A stretch of 64,000 nucleotides of DNA from Chryseobacterium indicum (GTDB lineage Bacteria; Bacteroidota; Bacteroidia; Flavobacteriales; Weeksellaceae): contig NZ_JACSGT010000001.1 of NCBI RefSeq assembly GCF_021504595.1, positions 2,976,001 through 3,040,000 on the forward strand. Reading direction: 5' to 3'. Every line of letters starts with the position of its first letter. The stretch's first letter is position 1. The notes under the pieces were generated by a model. It made no database searches, was not told the DNA's origin, and saw nothing but the letters and a program-made list of their open reading frames with translations. Positions 7,862-18,400 of the stretch are shown here, piece by piece. The position numbers and the translations under genes are program-made.

Positions 7862-10800
7862 ATGCTATCAGAAAGAATATTGCCTAATATTAAAACACTA
7901 ATTCAATTATTAGAAATAAGAAAAGAATTATATTCATCAGGTATTACATGTATCGAAGGTGGAGATGAGGAGACTTTCCTATCCTATCCTCAATTGTATG
8001 ATGAAGCACTTAAAGCACTTCATTACTTGCAAAGCAAAGGCTTAAAGCCAGGAAGTGAACTTGTTTTTCAGATTGATGATAATCAGATCTTTGTTATTGT
8101 TTTTTGGGCATGTATTTTGGGAGGTATTTATCCGGTACCTCTTACAGTGGGAACTAATGAAGATCATAAAAATAAATTATTAAATATTTGGCCTGTTTTA
8201 AATGATCCCTTTCTTATAATCTCCGAATATAATTCTAAAAAATCTAATCTATTGTCAAAGACAGATATATTGGGAAATATTGAGGAAAAGATAATATATC
8301 AGGAAAATGTAAGGTCTTCAGAGAATTTTGGTTCTGTTCATAATGTACAGGAAGATGATATTGCATTTATACAGTTTTCTTCCGGTTCTACAGGAAATCC
8401 TAAAGGGGTAATACTTACTCATAAAAATTTGGTAACCAACGTAAGAGCAATCAGTGAGGCTTCAGGCTACTCCGCTACTGATAGAATGATAAGCTGGATG
8501 CCTCTTACTCATGATATGGGACTTATTGGCTTTCATATCAACCCATTATTTATTGGGATGTCTCAATATCTTATTCCTACGAATGTTTTTGTTAGAAGAC
8601 CTTCTTTGTGGCTTCAAAAAGCACATGAACATCAATGTACTATTTTGTGTTCTCCCAATTTTGGATACAATTATACTTTAAAGCATTTTAACCGAGATAA
8701 TGACACTTTGGATCTTTCCTCTGTAAGATTGATCTATAACGGAGCAGAACCGGTATCTGTAAATATTATTCAGGAGTTTCTGGAAGTATTTTGTCAATAT
8801 GGATTGAATGAAAATGCTATACGCCCAGTTTACGGTTTGGCAGAAGCAAGTCTTGCAGTATCAATTCCAGATATGAACGATAAGATTACTTACTTTAGTT
8901 TCTCCAGAGATCATCTGAATTTCGGGGATAAAGTAGTGATCACCCAGGAAAATGAAAACTCCCTTTCTTTTGTGAATGTGGGAAAAGCAATCAACGATTG
9001 TCAGATAAGAATTGCAGATGAGCAAAATAATTCTGTTGATGAAGAAATTATAGGTGAAATACAGATTAAAGGTGATAACGTTACAGGGGGATATTATAAT
9101 AATGCATCAGAAACCGAAAATATTGTTATTTCCGATAAGTGGGTGAGAACAGGTGATTTAGGATTCATGAAAAACGGATCTCTGTATGTAACCGGAAGAA
9201 TGAAAGATATTATTTTTATTAACGGACAAAACTATTATCCGCATGATATTGAAAGAGTAGCTGAAGCAGTTGAAAATATAGAACTTAATAAAATTGTTGC
9301 AGTAGGTCATTACGATGAAACAGCTCAGAAAGAAGAGATCATCACTTTTGTATTTCATAGAGGGAGCTTGGAAAACTTTATCCCGATTGCTCAGGAATTA
9401 AAATCAAAAATAAATATTGAAATGGGAATTGATATAGACATGGTTATTCCTGTGAAAGATATTCCCCGTACAACAAGTGGTAAACTTCAGAGGTTTAAAT
9501 TGTTGAACGACTTCAAAAATGGAAAATTTGAAGAAATACAAAATCGTTTTGCCGAAGTAATAAGCAAGATAAAAACTGAAGAAAAAGAAGAACCGGCAAA
9601 TGAAACTGAACAATATATATTAAACATCTGGAAAAAAATTCTTAAGCAGGAAACTTTAGGAGTTACCGACAAATTTTTTGAATCAGGTGGTAACTCACTT
9701 AAGGCTGCAGAATTATCCATGCTTTTATTTAAAGAATTGCAGGCTGAGCTTCCTATTAGTGTCCTTTATACGTATCAGACGGTAAAAGAACTGGCAGCTA
9801 TTATACAAAATCTTGAAAAGAAAGCTTATGTAAGCATTCCTAAAATTAAATCTGAACTGTATCCATTAGCTTCAATGCAAAAGAGACTGTATTATGCTTG
9901 GGAAATGGATAAGGAATCTACTGCGTACAATACTCCTTTAGCATTAAAGATCAAAGGAAATATAGACATTGTTAGATTGAATAAAGCAGTAGAGCAAATC
10001 ATCAAAAAACATGATGCTCTAAGAATAACTTTTAAAAACCATTCTGAGCCAGCTTTCAAAATCAATGAAATAGTAGTCTGTGAAACCATACAGCATGATG
10101 AGGTACCATCAGAAATAAACTCCTTATTAAAAGACAGGGTACGCCCGTTTGATCTTATTAATGGACCTTTATTCAGAGTAGAAATTTTTAAAGGTGAAAC
10201 TGAAACAATATTATTCTTAGATTTTCATCATATCATTTCAGATGGTCTATCCATATACAATTTTCTTAATGAGTTGATGGTGTTATATGATGGTAAAGAA
10301 TCCGAACAATATTCTGCTGGTTACGGTGATTTCTCTTATTGGGAAAAAGATTATCTGAAGTCTGATCCTCTCAATAAGCAGAAAGAATTTTGGATAAAAG
10401 AGCTTGAAGGAGAGTTGCCTGTACTGGATTTTCCTTTAGATTTTCAACGTCCTTCTTTACTTGATTATAATGGGCAGAGGCTGGAATTCGTTATTGATCA
10501 AAAAAAATCTAGTCAGCTGAAAAAAATAGCTCTTAAAAATAACTGTACTTTACATGTTCTGCTATTTTCCGTTTATAATATTCTTCTTTCTAAATATACA
10601 GGGAAGCGTGATCTTATTGTAGGAATTCCTGTAGCCGGACGTATGCATCCGGATCTGCAAACAGCTCAGGGTATGTTTGTGAATAATCTTGCGGTAAAAA
10701 ATAAAATTGATTCGGAGGAAACCATAGAGTCTTTCTTAAAGAAAGTTAATAATAAAATCGAAGAAGTTCTTCTTAATCAGGAATATCCTTTTTCTTTATT

Positions 10801-13800
10801 ATTGGAAGAGTTGGACTATCAGAAAGACAGCAGCAGAAATCCTGTTTTTGATACAATGTTTGTTTATCAAAATATGGGCTTTCCTGAATATATTCCAAAT
10901 GATTTTTCTTTTTCACGACATTTCTTTGATTCAGGAACCTCAAAGTTTGATATCTCAATGGAGGTGTTTGATTATGAAGAATCTCTTAAATATTATATCG
11001 AATATGCTACTCATCTGTTCAGAAAAGAAACTATTCTGGAATTTCAGAAACATTTTGAAATACTGATAGATAAGATTATATCAGATTCACAGTGTCGATT
11101 ACAAGATATCATTTTGCTTAGCGAAGAAGATTACAAACAACAGATCATTAATTTTAATGATACTGAATCGGCGTATCCTAAGCAAAAAACAGTTGTAGAT
11201 TATATTGAAGAACAGGCACAGAATAAACCTGATAAAATAGCTTTACGTTTTGAAAATCAAAATATTAATTATTTTGAACTGAATGTAAAAGCGGATCAGT
11301 TATCCTCTCTTCTGGATCATAAAGGAATCAAAGAAGGTGACATTGTCGGGATTCTCATGAAAAGATCTCCGGAATTTATAATTTCAATGTTAGGGATTTT
11401 AAAATCAGGAGCTACTTTCCTGCCTCTTGACAGCGATTTACCGCAAGATAGATTACATTTTATCTTGCAAAATAGCGAAAGTGTAATGGTTATTACTGAT
11501 GAGAATCATAAAACTCTTATTCAGGATGATGTTCAGACTTTAATATATGAACAAGCGATTCATCTTCAAAATGAAATAAAGATAAATAAAAGACAGCATA
11601 ATTCTGAGTCAACTGCTTATGTTATTTACACTTCAGGTACAACAGGCAACCCAAAAGGAGTAATGATCTCTCAGAAATCACTGCTTAATTACACACTTTG
11701 GGCTGCAGAAAAATATATTAATAAAAGAGAAATAAGTTTTCCATTTTTTACTTCTGTTTCTTTCGATCTTACGATTACATCTCTGTTTACTCCGCTTGTA
11801 ACAGGAAATACAATTATTATCTATCCGGAAGATCCACACAATATGCTCATCGAAAAAGTAATTTTCGAAAATAAGTCAGATATCATTAAACTTACTCCTT
11901 CGCATCTTAAGATAGTTGATCAGCTGGATCTTAAATCTTTAAGTGAAATCTCTGTTAAAACATTTATTGTGGGTGGCGAAGAATTAGAGCAATCTCTTGC
12001 TCAGAGAATTTATACAAAATTCGGATCCAAAATTGAGATTTATAATGAATACGGCCCTACAGAAGCTACTGTCGGATGTATGATTTATCAGTTTAATTCT
12101 CAGGATTCTTATATGACAGTTCCAATTGGCGGTCCTATTCATAATTCACAGATTTATCTTCTTAATGAAAACCTGAAACCTGTTCCTACAGGTGTAAAAG
12201 GAGATCTTTATATTGCAGGAGACGGATTAGCGCAAGGATATCTGAATAATGAAAGCTTAACTCAGGAAAGATTTATCAATAATCCTTTTGTTGAGGGTAC
12301 AAAAATGTACAGATCAGGAGATACAGCCAGAAGACTTTCTAATAATATACTGGAATATATCAATCGTACAGACAATCAGGTTAAGATAAATGGGTATAGA
12401 GTAGAGCTTTTAGAAATCGAGAACAGTATTATACAGAATACTAACATAGAACATGTCGTTGTGATATGTAACAATACGAATAGCGGTTCAAAAAAACTGG
12501 AAGCATATTATTTGAAGCCTTCTGATGTAGAAATAGATTCGCAGGCTTTAAAAAACATACTTTCCGCAGTATTACCTCATTATATGATACCTGCAGTTTT
12601 TGTTGCGGTAGATGAAATACCATTGACAAAAAACGGCAAGGTAGATCACTCAAAACTTATACAGTTGGGTTCTGCAAAAGCGGTTGTAAATAAAACAATC
12701 CCCGCTAACAAAATGCAGGAAATTTGTACAGAAATATGGATGCAGATCTTTAATGAAGAAGATATTTCCGTTAACGACAATTTTTATGAATTAGGAGGAG
12801 ATTCTATCAAAGCTGTTCAGATATCCTCTAGATTACTGGAAAGAGGAATCGTTTTGAAAGCAAAAGACATTCTTCAATATCCTACTATTGAATTATCTTC
12901 ATCTTATGCCAAAGTTCAGAAGTCAGAAACACAGTATGAGCAAGGTTTAGTTGTTGGCAAAAAAGGATTTACGCCTATAGAATCATGGTTTTTTGAAAAT
13001 AAATTTGAAAATCCGAATTACTTTAATCAATCTTTGGTTCTTACGGTAAAAAAAGAGGTTAATATTTCTTATCTAGCACTTGCTTTTGAAAAGCTTATTC
13101 AGCATCACGATGGATTAAGATTAAAATACAATGCAGATGAAAATGTTTTATTTATCGACGGATATCATACAAACAGCTTTTCTGTAAACGAATATTTTGC
13201 ACAGTCAGAGGAGGAATTCGAATCTTTCGCTATACAGTTGAAAAATAGTCTTAATCTTTCAGACGGACTTTTAATTAAAGCTTGTATAATTTATCAGAGC
13301 GGTAAAGATCCTTTATTATTAATTACTGCTCATCATTTGGTAATGGATGGTTTTTCTTGGAGAATATTGCTTGAAGATCTTTTTACATCTTATTCTGCAA
13401 TAGAAGAAGGTAAAGATATTATCTTGCCCAAAAAGACAATTTCTTTACTGGAATGGAAAAAGGAGATAGACCTTTATAATACACTTCAAAACTTCAGATT
13501 ACAAGAAGAATACTGGAAAAACATACAATCTTCAGATAATAAACTTCCTCGGGATTTTGCTGAAGAAAATATATTTATCCGGGATGCGAATAAAATTTCA
13601 GAAGAATTATCAGAAGAAAAAACAAATTTCTTATTGAAAGTTCAAAATACGTATAAAGTTAATGTAAATACCATATTAACTACTGCTTTAGCACTTTCTT
13701 TAAAGGAATGGACCGGCAAAAACGATTTCGTAATAGAACTTGAAAATCATGGAAGACATCTTGAGAATACAAATGCTTCAAGAACGATTGGCTGGTTCAC

Positions 13801-14302
13801 AGCGATGTATCCTGCAAAAATTGAAGTTTCGGACAATAATATTGAAGCGAATCTCATTGCTGTAAAGGAGCAGCTTTCAAAAATTCCTGACTTGGGAATA
13901 GGATACGGAATCAATAAATACATGAACTTGTCTTTAAATGACAAAAAAGAACTTATACCCGAAATAAGATTCAATTATCTTGGACAGTTTGGTCAGGAAC
14001 TTTCTAATTCTCTGTTTTCTTATTCTGCTATTCAACACGGAATGGAGTCTCATCCGGATAACAGAATGACAGCCAAAATAGAGATTAATATGTTCGTTAT
14101 CAACGGGAAGTTCTGTACAGAAATTATTTATAATACAATGCAGTATAAGGAAAAAACAATGTTATGGATTCTGGATTCATTCTTTAAAAATATCATCAAT
14201 ATAATAGAGTACATCCAAACTGAAAACAATGTTTATTTAACTCCATCAGATTTCGATTCTGTAGAGTTAGATCAGCAGGAACTGAACTCTCTGTTTTTTT
14301 AA
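7862..14302 (+). CDS. Lipopeptide starter NRPS: FAAL-ACP-C-A(Asn)-T-E
   Basis: This 2146-residue synthetase begins the assembly line. Residues 1-560 are a fatty acyl-AMP ligase (SSGSTGNPKG near 172; PLTHDMGLIG, typical of FAAL), which loads a fatty acid on the carrier domain (Ser612 in SGGNSLK). The C domain (665-1095) has HHIISDG at 789-795 and should acylate the amino acid. The A domain (1098-1600) has the specificity residues D-L-T-K-I-G-E-V-G, close to the known Asn code DLTKLGEVG. The T domain has Ser1648 (LGGDSIK). Residues 1703-2146 are an epimerisation domain (HHLVMDG from 1824; GWFTAMYP). The predicted output is fatty acyl-D-Asn on the carrier. The protein ends with E and the next synthetase starts with a C domain of DCL-like motif, which fits transfer of a D-residue. 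It is the first of a single plus-strand operon. Confidence 0.92.
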   Translation: MLSERILPNIKTLIQLLEIRKELYSSGITCIEGGDEETFLSYPQLYDEALKALHYLQSKGLKPGSELVFQIDDNQIFVIVFWACILGGIYPVPLTVGTNEDHKNKLLNIWPVLNDPFLIISEYNSKKSNLLSKTDILGNIEEKIIYQENVRSSENFGSVHNVQEDDIAFIQFSSGSTGNPKGVILTHKNLVTNVRAISEASGYSATDRMISWMPLTHDMGLIGFHINPLFIGMSQYLIPTNVFVRRPSLWLQKAHEHQCTILCSPNFGYNYTLKHFNRDNDTLDLSSVRLIYNGAEPVSVNIIQEFLEVFCQYGLNENAIRPVYGLAEASLAVSIPDMNDKITYFSFSRDHLNFGDKVVITQENENSLSFVNVGKAINDCQIRIADEQNNSVDEEIIGEIQIKGDNVTGGYYNNASETENIVISDKWVRTGDLGFMKNGSLYVTGRMKDIIFINGQNYYPHDIERVAEAVENIELNKIVAVGHYDETAQKEEIITFVFHRGSLENFIPIAQELKSKINIEMGIDIDMVIPVKDIPRTTSGKLQRFKLLNDFKNGKFEEIQNRFAEVISKIKTEEKEEPANETEQYILNIWKKILKQETLGVTDKFFESGGNSLKAAELSMLLFKELQAELPISVLYTYQTVKELAAIIQNLEKKAYVSIPKIKSELYPLASMQKRLYYAWEMDKESTAYNTPLALKIKGNIDIVRLNKAVEQIIKKHDALRITFKNHSEPAFKINEIVVCETIQHDEVPSEINSLLKDRVRPFDLINGPLFRVEIFKGETETILFLDFHHIISDGLSIYNFLNELMVLYDGKESEQYSAGYGDFSYWEKDYLKSDPLNKQKEFWIKELEGELPVLDFPLDFQRPSLLDYNGQRLEFVIDQKKSSQLKKIALKNNCTLHVLLFSVYNILLSKYTGKRDLIVGIPVAGRMHPDLQTAQGMFVNNLAVKNKIDSEETIESFLKKVNNKIEEVLLNQEYPFSLLLEELDYQKDSSRNPVFDTMFVYQNMGFPEYIPNDFSFSRHFFDSGTSKFDISMEVFDYEESLKYYIEYATHLFRKETILEFQKHFEILIDKIISDSQCRLQDIILLSEEDYKQQIINFNDTESAYPKQKTVVDYIEEQAQNKPDKIALRFENQNINYFELNVKADQLSSLLDHKGIKEGDIVGILMKRSPEFIISMLGILKSGATFLPLDSDLPQDRLHFILQNSESVMVITDENHKTLIQDDVQTLIYEQAIHLQNEIKINKRQHNSESTAYVIYTSGTTGNPKGVMISQKSLLNYTLWAAEKYINKREISFPFFTSVSFDLTITSLFTPLVTGNTIIIYPEDPHNMLIEKVIFENKSDIIKLTPSHLKIVDQLDLKSLSEISVKTFIVGGEELEQSLAQRIYTKFGSKIEIYNEYGPTEATVGCMIYQFNSQDSYMTVPIGGPIHNSQIYLLNENLKPVPTGVKGDLYIAGDGLAQGYLNNESLTQERFINNPFVEGTKMYRSGDTARRLSNNILEYINRTDNQVKINGYRVELLEIENSIIQNTNIEHVVVICNNTNSGSKKLEAYYLKPSDVEIDSQALKNILSAVLPHYMIPAVFVAVDEIPLTKNGKVDHSKLIQLGSAKAVVNKTIPANKMQEICTEIWMQIFNEEDISVNDNFYELGGDSIKAVQISSRLLERGIVLKAKDILQYPTIELSSSYAKVQKSETQYEQGLVVGKKGFTPIESWFFENKFENPNYFNQSLVLTVKKEVNISYLALAFEKLIQHHDGLRLKYNADENVLFIDGYHTNSFSVNEYFAQSEEEFESFAIQLKNSLNLSDGLLIKACIIYQSGKDPLLLITAHHLVMDGFSWRILLEDLFTSYSAIEEGKDIILPKKTISLLEWKKEIDLYNTLQNFRLQEEYWKNIQSSDNKLPRDFAEENIFIRDANKISEELSEEKTNFLLKVQNTYKVNVNTILTTALALSLKEWTGKNDFVIELENHGRHLENTNASRTIGWFTAMYPAKIEVSDNNIEANLIAVKEQLSKIPDLGIGYGINKYMNLSLNDKKELIPEIRFNYLGQFGQELSNSLFSYSAIQHGMESHPDNRMTAKIEINMFVINGKFCTEIIYNTMQYKEKTMLWILDSFFKNIINIIEYIQTENNVYLTPSDFDSVELDQQELNSLFF

Positions 14303-14353
14303 GACTTAACAATTTATCATACATAATATTACTAGCATCATAAAATACAAAAT

Positions 14354-15310
14354 ATGAATCTTCAAGACTTGCAATTAGTTGGAAATAAAAAAATGTTATT
14401 TGAAGTAAAAGATAACAATAGTGACTATTTCAAATGGCTACACGAAAATAAAATTGAAATCGATGATTTTATCTCTAAGGAAGGCGCATTACTTATACGC
14501 GGGCTTTCTGTACAAAATGACGGAGAATTTGCTAAAATTTTAGAGACTCTTTTTGGAGAAGATCTTGTGAATTATACCTATAGATCAACCCCAAGAAAAC
14601 AGATCAATAATAATAATGTTTATACGGCTACAGAATATCATGCATCGGAAGTTATTCCTCAGCATAATGAAAATGCTTATTCTAATAAGTGGCCTATGAG
14701 AATAGGATTTTTGTGTGTAACTCCTGCTGCCAGAATGGGGAACACCCCTATTTCAGACAGCCGTATTGCTTATCAGCAGATTCCTTTAGAAATCAGAGAG
14801 GAGTTTGAAGCAAAAAAGATTATGTACGTAAGAAACTACTCTGAAATAGATTTGCCTTGGGAAGAAGTATTTCAGACAGATAATGAAAAAGAGGTTGAAA
14901 AGTTCTGTACAGATAATAATATTATGTACGAATGGACAGATAACGGGTTAAGAACAAAGCAGATTAATCAGGCAAGTATGATACATCCTGTTACAAAAGA
15001 GAAAATATGGTTCAATCAGGCTCATCTTTTTCATTCCAGCAGTTTAGGAAAAGAAGTTGAAGAAAGCCTGATAGATCTTATAGGCGAAGAAAATCTCCCC
15101 CGAAATACATTCTTCGGTGATGGAACTCCTATTAATTTAGAATATCTTGATATTATCCGCGATGTTTTTGAAAAAACTAAGTTTTCTTTCGACTGGCAGA
15201 AAAATGATGTTTTACTGTTGGATAATATGCTGTATACCCATGGAAGAGAACCTTACGAAGGAGAAAGAAAAGTCTTGGTAGGAATGGCAAGACCATTTCA
15301 GGAAAATTAA
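14354..15310 (+). CDS. TauD/SyrP-like Fe(II)/2-oxoglutarate hydroxylase
   Basis: This 318-residue enzyme should hydroxylate an amino acid or peptidyl intermediate using Fe(II), oxygen and 2-oxoglutarate. The iron-binding facial triad is visible as H104-x-E106 (HNE) and distal H296 (YTHGREPYEG), with a following Arg likely for 2-oxoglutarate. The sequence around the first His (HNENAYSNKWPMRIGF) is typical of SyrP-like beta-hydroxylases of NRPS clusters. HxE rather than HxD is also found in AsnO, which hydroxylates Asn. It sits between two synthetases that each activate Asn, so 3-hydroxy-Asn in the product is plausible. Whether it acts on free Asn or on a carrier-bound residue cannot be read. 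Confidence 0.85.
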   Translation: MNLQDLQLVGNKKMLFEVKDNNSDYFKWLHENKIEIDDFISKEGALLIRGLSVQNDGEFAKILETLFGEDLVNYTYRSTPRKQINNNNVYTATEYHASEVIPQHNENAYSNKWPMRIGFLCVTPAARMGNTPISDSRIAYQQIPLEIREEFEAKKIMYVRNYSEIDLPWEEVFQTDNEKEVEKFCTDNNIMYEWTDNGLRTKQINQASMIHPVTKEKIWFNQAHLFHSSSLGKEVEESLIDLIGEENLPRNTFFGDGTPINLEYLDIIRDVFEKTKFSFDWQKNDVLLLDNMLYTHGREPYEGERKVLVGMARPFQEN

Positions 15311-15400
15311 TTATATCGTCCGTATTCAAAGACAGATCTCGAAATCTTTCATACATAAACTAATATCATCATATCTCATCTACTGCTAAAAAATACTCAG

Positions 15401-18400
15401 ATGGACACTAAGCTAGACAAAAGAAATGTACAGGATATTTTTGAACTGAGTATGGTTCAAAAAGGAATGCTGTTCCATTATCTTAACGAAGATAATAATA
15501 TATATAATGCACAATTAAACCTGAAAATAGAAGGAATATTAGATGTTGATATTCTAAGGGATGCTGTTAACATCCTTCAATCTAATAACGAGGTTTTGAG
15601 ATCTGTTTTTAAATGGGAAGGGCTTAGTAAGCCTTTACAGATTGTGCTTCATGACTCTCCGGTAAATTTTATTTACCATGATGTCTCTTATAAAAACGAG
15701 AGCGAAATCTTACAGCTTGTCTCAGACTATGCTCAGAATGACTTTAATAAAAGATTTTCTCTCTCAGAAGTTCCGTTTAGAATCAGCATTATAAAGACAG
15801 ATACTGCATCTTTTACACTTTTTATCACTCATCATCATATATTGTATGACGGATGGAGTACAGGAATTCTTTTGAAAGAACTATTTGGTAATTACCAATA
15901 TTTGCTGGAATCCGGTTCCAATCCTAAAATTTTAATAAAGCCAGGATATAAAGATTATATTAATGGCTTAATGAAAAAAGAAAATGCAGAAGACGCAAAA
16001 GCATATTGGAAAAATTATCTTAATGATTTTGAGCCGCAATCCACTTTTGTAAACAGTCAAAATAGCACTTCTGGAAATCTAGTTACCAAAATAACTTCTC
16101 TGCTGGATGCTGAATCTCTTGAAGCATTCTCTGTAAAATATCAGGTAACAAAAGCAGCAATTATATATGCCGCATTGGGAATTCTTCTTCAGAAACTAAA
16201 AGGAGAATCGGATGTTGTAATAGGAACAACCGTTTCAGATCGTGACTCTTCTGTTACAGGTTCAGAAAATATATTAGGGAATTTTATCAATACCGTTCCA
16301 TTAAGAGTTATTGCTGAAGAAGCTGAATCTTTTTTAGATATAGTAAAAAAAATACATTCGGATATTATCAATAGAAGTCAGTATAAAACATCATACTATG
16401 AGGTGAAAAAGATCATGGAGCTTAAAGCATCTGAAGATCTGTTTGATACTTTGGTAGTCGTAGAAAATTATCCCATAGATGAAGAAGCCATTAATTCTCA
16501 TAATGCGTTTTCCGTAAAGCTAAATTCTGTACAGGAAAATACGGGAATTCCTATGGTTGTTACTGTTTTCTTTAAGGAGCAGCTGGAAATAGAAGTTATT
16601 TATCAGAACCATATGGTTGATAAAAATTACGCTGAGACATTTTTGGATCATATTCCTGCTTTTTTAGAAACACTTATTGCGAATCCTGATCATTCTTCAG
16701 ACCGTCTCTCGTTTCTTTCTGAATCTGAAAAGGAAATACTAATTGATTTTAATAATACAGCTGCGAACTTTAAAACTGAAGAAACAATATTATCGCGTTT
16801 TCAAAAGATAGTTATTACTCATCCTGAAAAAATTGCGGTTATATGTGGAAGTGAATCTGTTTCATATAAAGTTTTGAATGAAGAATCCAATAAAGTAGCT
16901 GCCTATCTCCAGCAAAAGAAAGGAGTGAAGAAGGGAGATCTTGTTGGACTATTGCTAAACAGAGACCGGAATCTAATCTCTGTAATTCTTGGAGTTTTAA
17001 AGGCGGGTGCGTGCTATGTTCCTATAGATCCGGCTTATCCGTCAGACAGAATTCATTACATTATAGAAAGTAGCAATCTATCAGCAACGATAGCACATAA
17101 TAAATCGGATGCCATTCAGAATACCATTCTGATCGAAGATATTTTTGATGAAAAAGAAATATTTTCTCTATCTTCTTCAGAGGCTGAACAGACTGATCTT
17201 GCTTATATTATATTCACATCAGGCTCTACAGGAAATCCAAAAGGAGTAATGATTTCTCACGGTGCACTGATGAATTACATCGGTTGGGCATCAGAAAAAT
17301 ATGTTGGAAATGATAAGACTGCATTCCCGCTATATTCCTCTATTTCTTTTGATCTTACGATAACCTCGATATTCACCCCGTTAGTTACAGGAAATACTAT
17401 TGTTGTTTATGAAGATGATGATTCTGTTACTTTGATAGAAAAAGTTTTAAAGGACAATTTGGTAGATATCATAAAGCTAACTCCTTCACATCTGAAAATT
17501 ATCAATGATAACGGATTGCTTGAAAAATATGAAAGCAAACTGAAAAAAATGATTGTAGGAGGAGAAGATCTTGATTATAATCTTGCGCAGGATATCTGGA
17601 GAAAATTTGACGGACAGCTCATAATTTACAACGAGTATGGTCCTACAGAAGCTACGGTAGGATGTATGATATTTACTTTTGATCCATCCTGCAAATTCCA
17701 CTCTGTGCCATTAGGAAAGCCTATTTCCAATACCCAGATCTATATTCTGGATAAATACCTGAATCCTGTTTCTTACGGAGTAAAGGGAGAAATGTATATA
17801 GCTGGAGACAGTTTGGCTGATGGATATTTAGGCAGAGAAGATCTGACTGCCGAAAGATTTTGCAGTAATCCATTCTTACAGGGTAAAAAAATGTATAAGA
17901 CAGGAGATTATGCAGTACGCCAAAAAGACGGAAATATTATTTTCTCGGGAAGAATTGATGAACAGGTTAAAATTTCGGGGTATAGAATAGAGCTGAAAGA
18001 AATAGAGCATCAACTTAATAGTCATATTGATATTACGGGAAGTGTTGTAACGGTAAAACAAAAAAACGGAAGTAAATTCCTGGCTGGATATTATATTGCT
18101 GATAATGAAATTGATTCTTCATCATTAAGAGACTATCTGTCCGGTAAGTTACCGCAATATATGGTGCCTTCTTATTACATCAAAATTGACGAATTTCCAT
18201 TGTCTGCCAATGGAAAGCTTAATCTAAAAGCTTTACCTGATCCGGAATTTAAGATCAATGAAAAATATGAAAAACCAAGTACAAAGGAAGAACAAATTTT
18301 GGCAGAGCATTTTGCAAATGTTCTTGGTCTTCCAAAAGTAGGCATTACAGATAATTACTTTTCTATCGGAGGAGATTCAATCAAATCTATTCAGATCAGT